Origin: Pisaster brevispinus
Taxonomy: Eukaryota > Echinodermata > Asteroidea > Forcipulatida > Asteriidae
Reading direction: 5' to 3'
NCBI GenBank assembly: GCA_023634235.1
Contig: JAMKCF010000011.1
Coordinates: forward strand, 2,064,001-2,128,000
Length of the DNA: 64,000 bases
In this document: positions 11,440 through 23,400 of the stretch, one piece after another
Layout of the letters: each line of letters opens with the position of its first letter
How positions within the stretch are numbered: the stretch's first letter is position 1
Notes under the pieces: model-generated
What the model was told of the DNA's origin: nothing
Databases searched by the model: none
The model's input: the letters and a program-made list of their open reading frames with translations, nothing else
Position numbers and translations under genes: made by a program

Positions 11440-14070
11440 CGCCCTCTGTTGGTGAAAAACCACCATTTATAACCTTGCACATTATTGTACACGGGTTATC
11501 CTTATAAATAAGTTGTCGTTTCAAACACTTTTGCTCAACTCCGAAAAAAAGTTGACGAGTATAACGCAGTGAAATGCTATGTATTTCTTTTCAAACACTG
11601 TTAAACAACAAACTATGTTGTTTTAATATAGCTTTCCCCAGAAGAATCTTTGCAGAACCAAACAGCTCTCAATCACACACTAACTCTAGACTTCAATTTC
11701 ATGCTTATTAGGTGGTATGTGCTTGGCAAATTTATCTCCAAGACAAAACTTGGTTGAAAACCAGCCACAACAAACATACAACTAGAAGTAGTTTTACAGG
11801 TTTTGGGGCTGTTGTCTTTTTTATTCATAATTAACTTGTGTTTTACAGCAAACTTTGAAACTTTGCCTCCCAGTGATAATGCAAGGGAACAATAATCATC
11901 TAGCTTCAAGGAAACTTTTCTAGAATGCAGTTTCTATCAGTCAAAATAAGACGATTATTTTTAACATCATGACTTACTAGAAAGAGTAGCCATTAAAATA
12001 TCGGGCATCAACTCTTCAGCTGTTCAGCTGATTTCCTTGAACTAGTTTTTGCCACAGAAAACTGAGCAACACTGTACAAAGTTTTGTGTGCTGCCTTGGC
12101 AGTTAGCAAAAACACCTTTGGTACATATACCGTCTGTATTTGATTTCCTACTTATATTTTGCTTAGTAGAAAATTGTTAAAGAAACATTTTCTGTTGAGC
12201 AGCTTTATGAAATTGGGCCAAGTACTAATAATCTATTTGTACAACTTCTTACACATTGGGCATTCAATAAATGTGTAACACAACAATACATTACTCATAC
12301 TCTGACCAAACAAATGCACGGGTATGCACTTCGAAATGTTTACTTTTATTCACTCAAAACACCTTGACATATTTGAACAATATTGCACACAGAAATCAAC
12401 AAAAACTACTATTCTAGCTTTACATAAATGTACACAAAATAGATCTCACTGTTTAAAACACTTGGACAATAATCAAAATCACAATTTTTTGATACTCTTG
12501 GCACAAAATAAATAATTTCTGTACAAATTTCTGCACCTTCCTCTGCGGAAACACACAATATAATCTGCATTAACACCTTTGAAGAGTTATTCCGAAATTC
12601 ATTCTTCTAATTCAGACAAAAAGGACGGTTCATGAATATTCAAATACAATTGATTTGTTAAAGATTTAATACAGCATTCTTTGCTAATGAAGTTGTTTTA
12701 AACTATTTCAATTTTGTAACTATTTGGGGAGAAGGATTTGCAGATTTAAAAACTCAGATGTGAATTTGCGTGCTGCATCATAATGTCTGTTAATATCTAA
12801 GAATCACAGCTTTGCCTGGTGAAAACTTCAAGGACAAATAAAGTAGGTCTGAGGTGACGCCACATTTAAGTAAAATTTTAAGTAAAATAAATTTCCATTT
12901 GTGCAAAGGCCAGGGAGTGTGTTCGTCCAGATAATCCGCACAGCACAATATTTAGACTGAACGTTTTGTGAGCACAGCGAATGCTAAAATTGAGTTGCAA
13001 TTTGAAGATTTTTTAAAAACACCAACTGATACCTTTTGTGTAGCATTTTACTGTGTTACACAAGAGTAGTTGTTCACTTTAGCTACCTCCAACCTCTTCA
13101 TTACATATTGTAATTTAATAACATGTTTTATGTGAATAACAGCTGGTATTATATAAATACATTTACAACAAAAATATACACATTTTGTTCATACATTGTT
13201 TACATAATACAGAAAAATCTCACAGTTTTTTATTTTAGGCTATTACAGTTTCAAAAATCACGATTAATACTAGAGTTTAATTCTTTCAGCTTTACAAAGC
13301 GTTTTATACTTATCTCATGAGACATTTATGTCCATAAACTTACAAATGTTTAACCCTTTTTAACGAAATGTTAGAACTTCTGGCAGTAGCACTGGATTAA
13401 GGTTGTACAATCTCACAATAAAGTGTGCTTATTTACATGTACTGCAGTGAAGTTGCAGACCTCATTGCACCTAATGTTGTCTTAATAACAAGAATACCTA
13501 CTTACTGCAAGGTATTTTTTCACATATTAGTTTTGTGAAAGTTAGAGGATTGAAATGGCTTGGGCCTTTCCTTTATAACCCAACAGTTTCACTCCTCTTC
13601 AAAAACATATGAGATTACTTTTCGAACCCTGTACTAGAAATAAACCAATGAACATAAGTAGATAGGTTGCCTAATTTGCCATTTTCACTCTAAAACAGCG
13701 ACTTTGTGAGCATTAAGTTGTTGTTTTTTATATCAGAAGATGTGTACTTTCGTATCATTATAAGCTTGTTAAACCATGAGAATAATTATTTTACAATCTT
13801 TTCGTTCATCTGTGAGTTTCAAACATAATGCACACAATGAGAGTAGTTCTGGTCATCGGCTGTTCCATGATCCACGAATGTGTTCAATCAGCTCCTACCG
13901 TAAACTCACCCGGATGATCACACTGGGGTCGACCCGGGCAAGCTAAACAAACCTACCCGTAATGTAGCCATGGGAAACCTTCACATAAGGGTGCGTCCAC
14001 ATTATCAGAGTACAAGTATGTTTTACTGTGATCAATTTATCCCCGTTGCTGAAATCTAATAACCTTTCCC
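11440..14070. other. TIPIN-KIAA0825 spacer, including probable KIAA0825 3' UTR
   Basis: No supported exon. The half nearest 14070 is probably the KIAA0825 3' UTR: minus-strand AATAAA hexamers occur at 13229-13234 and 12345-12350. The two genes run in the same direction, so this is a tail-to-head gap of about 2.6 kb. Confidence 0.5.
12345..12350 (-). terminator. Candidate poly(A) signal AATAAA for KIAA0825
   Basis: Minus-strand AATAAA about 1.7 kb past the stop at 14071. A nearer one sits at 13229-13234. The choice is not decidable from sequence alone. Confidence 0.3.
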
Positions 14071-14451
14071 TCAAACCAACTCCCCAGCTTCAAGATTATA
14101 CTTGATCTTCAGCAACTGCACAGGTTTCTTCTCCGCCTCCTCCAAGAAGGCATCTTCCTGCATGTCATGACGATGCGACAGCAAGTTACGGAACCCTACC
14201 TCGCTCATGCCTAACTCGCACTGCAGAAGTTTGGGCCAGTTGTAAGGAAACTCAGCGATGGCTGTCTGGTCGAACGAGGACCCATTGAGGGAGTTGACAG
14301 CCTTCAAGGGTTGGAATTGCAGCCAGTTGGAGACCGGAGATTTAGTGTTGAGGTCCAGAGAGAAAATTGGACTCTCAACTCTTTCGGAGTTTGAAGAGGA
14401 ATCTCTGGACGGAAAAACTGGAGGGATTTCCAGATGGCGTTTAAACCAATC
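14071..14451 (-). CDS. KIAA0825: KIAA0825 terminal coding exon
   Basis: Last 126 residues and stop, starting DWFKRHLEIPPVFPS after acceptor ttattgcag. The block SEVGFRNLLSHRHDMQEDAF followed by LEEAEKKPVQLLKIKYNL is the conserved C-terminus. Only the frame beginning GAT TGG is open through the exon. Confidence 0.88.
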   Translation of the reverse strand, partial: DWFKRHLEIPPVFPSRDSSSNSERVESPIFSLDLNTKSPVSNWLQFQPLKAVNSLNGSSFDQTAIAEFPYNWPKLLQCELGMSEVGFRNLLSHRHDMQEDAFLEEAEKKPVQLLKIKYNLEAGELV

Positions 14452-17400
14452 CTGCAATAAAATGAAAATATGGTTAGAAACAAAAAACAATTTGGGAATA
14501 AGAAAAGCCTAACTGCCTTAGCGTTACCTGGCAGACCCCGGGGTATAGACCAATCCATTTTTAGGCTAATGTCAAATGTCCTGAACCAGTGTTTTCAGCC
14601 ACTACTGGAACGCATTCACACTCGCGTACACGCCAGCCCGCTAATCCTTTTGTTAGTTCTGTTACATAACTCCAGGTGCATTCAACCATGGTTCAACCAC
14701 ACTTGTATACAAAGTTCTAGCTGTTTGTCTAGTCAGTCTCAGTTCCAGTTTCAATTGTAGATGGCGAGGAGTCTTATATTTTGACATCTCTAGTCTTAAG
14801 TCCAATTCTTACCAAGGATTTTGTTACTGTGGTGTGCTGGTTTAGCAGTAGCAAACAGCTAATAAGCACATCACAGTAACAAGATTCTATCTAGTTAGTA
14901 AAAATCGAAGCAGCCTAGTCATTTGCACTCTGTTATCTTCACTTAATAGTTTGTTAAGGCAAAAGTGCTGCCCAATAGCTTTATTTCATTTAATAGGCAA
15001 ATTAGCCAAAGTTTACTTTACAATACTCTTTTATTAATGTCAACATAATCTGAAAACTTCGCATCATGCTGGCCTTTTGTATATAGTTGCCTCACTATCA
15101 TTGGTCAGAGATGTACTTTGAGCGTTAACAAAATGTGCACCAGGCGCATTTGCCTCCAAAACCTGGTAACAACCATAAATAGTAATCCCTTCGTGTCCAT
15201 TAGGAAAAGCCAAGAGGCGGGCTTCAAACTCAAACAATTTGCTGATGGACATTCCTCTTTCGAATGTTTAAGTTGCTTTACAGTTCTACTTACCAGGTTA
15301 TTTTTCAGCATGTTGTACACCTGGAGTAAGCATTTTTCCCCTGGATAATAAGAAAAACAAGATTGTACAAATCGCCATATTTTGTATCTCTTGTGTAAGT
15401 GCATGGCAAAATCTTTATTGTAAAAATCACGTATATCATCGAGTGCCTAGCGAAAGGACGCAAGGCTCTACACCCTCCTTCCAGGCATACAAAGTACTTT
15501 TTACCCAGCAACAGAAGGTCATAAGCAATAAAATGGATCCTTAAAAAAAAGAAAATATGACATTACTTTTACATAATTTTTGTTAAAATTATCCCATAGA
15601 CAGGTTTTCCCATTCCAATGTGAATCTAACCCAATGACTAATACATGACAGAAAACTGATTGAACTTTCCTGCTCATTTTTTTATGAAAATAGTTTTTGC
15701 ACATTGATTGCCGACGACATTTTCTCCGGTGACACTTTTAGTTACATCCTTCCTCTGGGATCAGAGCGATATACATGCACCACACTTTTGAAGACCTGTC
15801 ATTTTAACTTCTAAGGTCTTGGGTCCCGGTCTCAGCCTGCGATCAGTTAATGACAATTGGTATCAGATCTTCGTCTCAGACTAATCTTGAACCTCCAGTC
15901 TAGATTTCGGACCTCCTAGTCTGGGTCTCATACTTCCATAACTTGAGTACAAGACTGTTTGTTGGCAAAACTTTAAAGTGCTACGGGTTTGTGACTTACC
16001 TTCAGGTGCCTGGAGGACCAGGTTCGCCTGCATCTGCCTGTAATGCTCCAAGAACTCTGAGGGTGCTTCATCCAAAGGGTAGCCTGAACAATGTGTAAAA
16101 AGCCTGCAGGGAAAAAGACAAACAAGGCGGTAAATACTGGCCTGTTGTAGTAAGAGCCTTTCAAATATAAGCTGTAACAATGAATAATCCGTGGCTCAAA
16201 GGTGGTCTATTTTAACGTCAATCTTTCATTCTTTTCTAATGTGATCGTTAACATTAACCATCAAAATCCAACTTCATTCCGAGGACTGAGCTAGAAAACT
16301 GATTATGCTTTACATGGGATCGAACATATACCACCATCGTCAGAGTCCAACAGTTTAGGTGTTGAGTTACTGAATGGTGTTGGACTGAGGACTTCACTAG
16401 TAAAATGATCATGCTTTACATTAGACCAGGCATACCACCATAATCAGAGTCCAACAGTTTGGGTGTTGGTTACTAAATGTGGTGGACCGAGGACTGCACT
16501 AGTAAACTGAGTCAGGAAATATCCTATGGCAAAAACACAAGCATGTTAATCTAATCTAATCTAATTGAATCTTATGTAGTCTAATAAAATATAATCATTT
16601 ATTTTCTAAATGCAATTATCTCACCACACTATACAAGAAAAATTACAATTAAAAAACAGTCTCAATTTTTTTTTTTAAATAAAGTAATCTCAGTGCTTTG
16701 TGAAATTAAGCCCAGATGTAAGTGAATTCTATGTTTGTTTTTTGTTAAAAAGTTGTACAAGATCTACAGGGGACCAGTGAAACTTACTCATTATCCATGT
16801 GACTAATGATGGTGTCTATTTTACTGTGTAACCAGTCAGTGTGGCGACCCATGAAGGCATAGACAGGTTGTGGCAGGCTCTCTCTACAGCCTGAAACACA
16901 CATGGAGAACAAAACATTAAAACAAATCGCACATTCATTATAAAAATTGCAACATTTGATATTCTCTTTTAAATTACGGAAAACAGCAAGCCAGTATGCT
17001 GTAAAGTTACAAATTGGTATAATACAATCATTATATTATGACAGTTCAATATGAAGTGGTTGTCTAAATAATCATATGTTTATGATTTAACCTAGGAAGC
17101 AGCACCAAAGTGATCTCCTTACTGTAACTTCCAGGCTGTATCATAAACTTGGGTGTGATCCCTGGCTACATGGCGGTTACAGGTTGAATGGCTTCAAACT
17201 GGCACCCCCGAACAAAGATATTCACCAAATAGGGAGACCGCCAACATAGGGCTAGATAGCTCAGTTGGTTGAATATTGGCATGTAAATTCGGAGGTCGCA
17301 GGTTCAAATCCAGTTCTAGTCAACTTTTCTATGGTCACTTATAATTGATTTAACCACTTCATGTCTAATGGCGCCTTTTTCAGCCAAACTTTTCCAAACT

Positions 17401-20400
17401 GAATAACAGTGAACATTTATAAACAACTCCGGAGCATCCTCTTTTGGTTATGGGAAGTTGAACTGCCGACATATAATTACACCCCTGGACAATCCGTTGT
17501 GTAGCATGCACTTACCGAGCTATGCTTCGTTTCCCCTAAACAACATGGGACAAAGGGTATTGGAAATGTTGCTCGAAATCTCCCTATTCCCAGGGTTTTT
17601 TGTGTAATCCTCGATTTATACCAAAAAGGATTATGAAAGATTGACAGGCTGCCACCATTGTTTATCATTGTAGTCGGCATCTGAGAGGCAAGTCTGAGAT
17701 TTTAATTTACCATGGTCGATTATCGGCCAAGGCTTACGACCAAGGTTCAGGCTTAAGTTCAGAAAACAATACCATGCACAGGCACGGTAAAGATTTTTTT
17801 ATACCACGAGAAGCGATAGATGTTAATTTTGCATCAGGGATTAAGAATATAATTTGTTTTACCCTTACAACGATGTGTAATAGAACTGTATACTCAGTAC
17901 TTTCCGAGTTCTGTGAACAAAAAATCCACAGGCAAATCGCTCATGAAGATGTTAAATAATCTTCTACTATTTTGGGGGTTAAAGAATTCAGACTTGACAA
18001 CGGTGGCACAGTAGCTACATCCCTATATCAGACTGTACTTACTTGCCGTTGAGGCCGTCAGCGCCTTATGACAGTAATGTCCTAACTGACTCAGTTCTTC
18101 ATACTTCTGAGGGCTGATGGGCACACCAGCCATCTCTACTAGGAACTCATTGTCATGGAGTTTAGAGTACAAGCAGCAAGCAATCACCTACAGTAAGGAA
18201 ACACATCAAGGAAAACAAATGACATAGTGTCAAAAACGGAGCAATGGGAACTTTGCTTCAAGTGCACCAAAACCACGGAATGATCTCCCCTATCAAATAC
18301 CTTTGGGCAACAGAGTAATGAAGAGACGGGTGTTCCAGAAATGAAACCAAATCTTGCCCCTCTAAATTTGCTAAGTACCATCACGCAGTGACAAATGACA
18401 AGCCAGGGCACCAGCCAAAAGATGGCAGCAGTATTCCATAATAGAATGTATTGTGGACATATACACATGGAGCATAGCAGATGGGATATTGGTGGACGAT
18501 ATTGACCCCTAACACAACGCGGAACGCACCTCTGCACAATGCGGGTCTACCATTTCCACCATTTTGGGAGTTAATTCATTTGTGTACAATTTGACTCAAA
18601 AAATGGGGAACAGGATAGGCTCCTGTAAGTGCAATGTGCATTGTCCAAGAGGTTAATTAGCATCCTGCCTGCTGTGAGGCCCTTGGAGCACTACTACGGA
18701 AATACTTGTGCCAAAGATGACAACAGTTAGGAGTATCTGTTTAGCCTTTGAGAAAAACTCTACTAAGGTTGAAACGTCAGGCCACTTAACTAATTTTCAG
18801 GAGTTTCTGTTTGGACAAAACAATCCCGAATGATTACCTGTAGACCAATGCAGTCGTGAGTGCAGTGGATTTCCTTCTCATTCAGACGTTGCTGTAGACT
18901 GTTGAAGAAGATGCAGAGTGGAGTCGGCAATGCGCTGACATTATCCGCTAGAGTTGTAATCAACATCAGCATCGCTGAGAACATGTCTTCCTGTGGACCT
19001 ACAGGGAAACACCAGAAGAGTTACATAACAATTCAACTACCTTAAAACCTTATGGGTGTTTACCGCCCCTTATGTAACTATGCAAAAGCGTGCACCTATA
19101 AAAATCATGTAACATAGCAACACTGGATGAAGTCAGAGGAATTCAAATTGATCATTCACTTGTGACTCAAGAAGGCAATGTACCAGACATCATTCAAACC
19201 CAACTTGCAAATGGCATCTCACCTGTTTCCTTGAGTATCTTGGTCTTCTGTTTCAGTCTACAGCCACATGGGAGTTCCTTCAAGGAGTCTATGAAGCCAC
19301 ACTGGCTCTTGGGGTCAACGACCTCCTTCAACAGGATGGACATGGCTGGTTTGATTGCTCTACAGTAACAAATCAATCACAAACAAACGAACTTACAAAT
19401 GATAAAATTGAGCCCCGGGAACCGTGATAAATTTTTTTTTAGCAGGAAGACAGAATTGAGCACCAGCGCGCAACGATCTCAGTTGAAACAAGTTTTTACA
19501 GGCATGGCTCAAGCGAGAACAAACATGACACTTGTGTCCTTGAGCAAGATGCTTTACTTCAAATGCTTCTCTTCACCCAGGGGAAGTACCTGCAAGGGGT
19601 CTTTCCCTTTGTTTTAGTTTATTGTTTTACCTGTCAATATAAGACGAGATGAGTTTGTAGACACTGCCTAACCATAGAGAGACTGATGTGGTTCTATCTG
19701 GTATGCAACTGGCCTCACTGAACGACTCCCAGTTGTCCTCCCTGTAAATTAAAATGTCAAGATGCAATAAGTAAGTATCAATATGTCAAACTGCAGAGAG
19801 AAACAGAGGAGGGCTGGAATGTTTGGTACAAGGCAAGGGAGGTAGATGACAAACGTCTTAAGGAAGAGTCATTTCATTCAAGCTCTTGATACTTCAAGGC
19901 TCAAGGAGGATGAGACGCATGCAAAAATAAAAAATCATAAGTTTTTCCTTTTCATGACAAAATACAAGTTTACTTCTTTTGCACATTCTTCAACTGGTGT
20001 TTTGTCAAAGATGCTAGGTCTGATTTTTGGCCGATTTGACCAAAACATTTGAATTTTAAAAAGCTAGATTTAAGGTACTGCATGAACAAAATCAACCAAT
20101 GATAATTAAGAGGTAATTAAAAACTAAAAATGAATTATTGTTTGGATCCCAACATTATCTCACGTTCATTGGCCATGCAAAAAAAAATCTGCAAGTTAAA
20201 TGTATAATGTATTTTGCGCATTGTAAGTGGCATATGCAAAAGTTTTTTGATGTTTTCATTTTGAAACACTAAAATCTGTCAAAATTCATTCAGAGAAATA
20301 TTATTTAAACAAAAATTCATTAGGTGAAAATTGAGGCCAAGCAACTTGAAGGGAACCACGGCAAAGGAGAGCAAATTTCTATGGGTAAAGTGGGTTAAAT

Positions 20401-23400
20401 TTTAGGCCTGTGTGGAGAGGCAAAAACAGCTTTTGTTTACTGTACATCATGTGGGAATAGAGGTGGGATAAGATCACTATAAATTAGGATGATTTATCTG
20501 ACATTGTTCTTGCAAGAAGTTGTCTACTTTTTCAAACCCAAAAGACTAACAAAAGAAAAGAAGAAGAAACAAGTGCATACTTTTCAATCATTGTTGTCAG
20601 AACGGTTGTCAAGGCATTTGGCTGATCCCCGCAGAGAACCAAGAGGTCCACGATAGGTTGAACAACATCTGGAATGTCCTGGCTTTGCGAAGTTTGACAT
20701 TGCTTCCCTGGACATATCCCACCGCTGCAACCGTCACAAGCAGACATAGAGTTCAATGTTGCAGTCTGTGATTGAGTTGGACCTATGAAATAGTACAAAA
20801 ACAATGTATTTCTCATTTTACCACAACATTTATTTAAAAAAAAACACACAAATCTGGGCAGCATCTAGAACATTGCAGTTTTTGGAAGTCTCTGCGAACA
20901 TACATACCTGCCAACATTTGAAACCTCGAAAAAGGGACATGTAGTGGAGCGAGGGGCTCCAGCAGATTGTCCAATACAGGGTCAAGGGTCGAGCTGCCCA
21001 GGCAACTGGCAGGGTCCAGGGTTTGGGCTCATTTAGACCTGAAACAGCCGACTACGACCTCTGGCCTGTGAAATAGCGCTCTCATGTTACAGCGCCTTCT
21101 AATTACGATGGTGTCGGACTCAGACTGCTGTTGTATTTTTGTTGATGTTTTTTGTGTTCATCTATGTTATATTCCTCCCTGGAAAATTGGGATGTCCCAG
21201 TTTTTAAGTGTTTTTAAGCTTGGAAACTAAGACAGTCCTGGAAAAACTGGAACAGTTGGCAGGTATGTAGCTGACTTCTGCAAGCAACTATTAAAGACAG
21301 TGAGGGACTTGTAGGAGAAGACTGTAAACTTTAAATCATTTTTGTAATAATGCGTAAAGTTGGATTACTCTTTTTTACCTGTGTTTGTCACCATGAGTGT
21401 TGGCACCAGACAGTTTCTCATAAGTAGTGCCTGAAATGGAATGAGATTTAGAAGTAAATGAAAACAAACTGTAAGTTTAATAAAGAACAGTCGTTTACAT
21501 TTCTCTACTGATTGCCGTTATGTCACACCATACAAACAACAATGTATACAATTCAGACAACAACCAATAAAATGATAAAAACCTACCTGTAGTATTTGAT
21601 GGTATTTTGGACATGGCTGACTGCATAAGAGCTTCAGTTGGATAAACACGGCTTGCTTGTCCTGAAGATTATCCATTCTGTAATATTTAACACAGCATAT
21701 ATTTATTTTTATCAAAGCGCCAAAAATGGTGTTTTCATATTTCTGGTTTCAGCCAGCGAGATAAAGTTTTGAAGGTTAGAGTATCTATGGATCCCAGAGA
21801 AATTCGCACTTTCTACTGACAGTACTTAATAACAACCATGGTTCAAGTTCTATTTGTTAGAGTAACATTTTATTTGGACGAACAGAAGAAAAACAAACCC
21901 AACAACCTAAGGCAAAGGTTTATCAAATACTAATAGTTATGGTGGCTTGTTGCATAAAGCTCAAATCCATGTGTCACGAAGCTCAAACATTATCACCCCT
22001 GTTCACTGGGTCATTTATTTCATTCCTTAAACCATCTAAGCTCCCTTGGGAGTATACAGCCTGTGCTGCCAAATATGTAGCGCACAAAGCTAAATCAATC
22101 ACAAGAACAATTTCTGCCCTCACAGATACCCATTCATCCTTTGGTGGAGAGAAGCAATTATAGTTAACTGTCTCGCTTAAGGACACCAGTGTTATGACTG
22201 GTATACAACCCAAAACCCTGATGTCTTTTAGCCATCAGTACTCAAGCCCAGTGCACTAGATCATTTGGACATGACACATTATAGTGATAGCTTAAAAGTT
22301 TGGTTGTGTAAGTTTGCTAATTTGTCATTTTTGTGAAAGTTTTACTTGGGATAAGAGAAATGGAATTACCCTTTGTGTAATCCTCTGAACAACCCTGGAT
22401 AAATCCATCTCAACCACTCCCTTGATGATGTCATCGCTAGCGACAACAGCCCCGACGAGCCCTCAACTGCCTCCTGCTCTGAAATGGTCCTCTCTATCCC
22501 AGACCGTGACCTCCGCTGGCTGAAGCCTTTCCTGAAGGTGCGGTAGAGGTCCTCAAGTGGGGAGGCCACCACGGCGAGGGCGGACAGGAGACAGGTGCAG
22601 GAGTTGTGGATGGGGGCGATGGGATGGCGGGCAGAGAGGGGGTCCAGAAGAGGGCCAGGTGAGGGACAGATGTACCAGATATGATCCATTGTGATCAGGA
22701 AGATGGCTGTGATGTCAGCCCTGTGGAACAAAGACAGTGTTCAGTAAACAGAAAGTCACAATTGAATCCTCTAAGTGAGGGATGAGTTGTATATGAACTC
22801 CTACTCGAAGATAAACAAAATCGTCTTAAGCAGCGAGAGCCAGAGACAACTGTTGTGTAACACCCGGTTCAGACAAGCGCTCCAGGGTCGCACCAAACTA
22901 AATAGATTCGGAGCGACTCTAGGTCGACCCAAATACATTTTGGTTTCACACAGGTGAACTTAACCTAACATTAGGTTCAGCTCATGATAAGATCGATGTC
23001 TGAAACCAAGACAATCCAGAGTCGTTCCGAACGACTGTAACAGTCGATCTTTCGACTTCCAGTGCATCCAGTCCCTCCTAACTGTTTCAGACGTCAAACT
23101 TTTCATGTACATATTTAAACAATTTGGTTCGGCGCGACTCTAGAGCGCCTGTCTGAAACAGGTGTAACGCTCTCACCTGTACTGCCTAGTCCTCTTGTAG
23201 GATGGCTTAGCTCTGTTATAACGCTGTGCTAGTACAGACAGTGATTCGTTCATCACTTCACCAAAGATCTCCTGAGCTTGAGTAGGAGGACAGAGGATAA
23301 ACAGATCCCGCCTCAAGGCGTCCAGGTGAAGATGCCACATCTGGATGGAGAAAGAGCATCTCTCATCCTGCAAAAAAATGATGACTTCTGGTAATTCTCA

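Noticed and set aside
14506..14570. A KIAA0825 exon ending CTGCCAG|gtaacg
   Set aside because: Both possible acceptors put a stop codon in the required frame.
15294..15330. A 27-bp exon (acceptor ctccag, donor CTG|gtaagt) as the missing KIAA0825 exon
   Set aside because: Its length is a multiple of three, so it does not repair the phase, and it has an in-frame stop when entered in phase 1.
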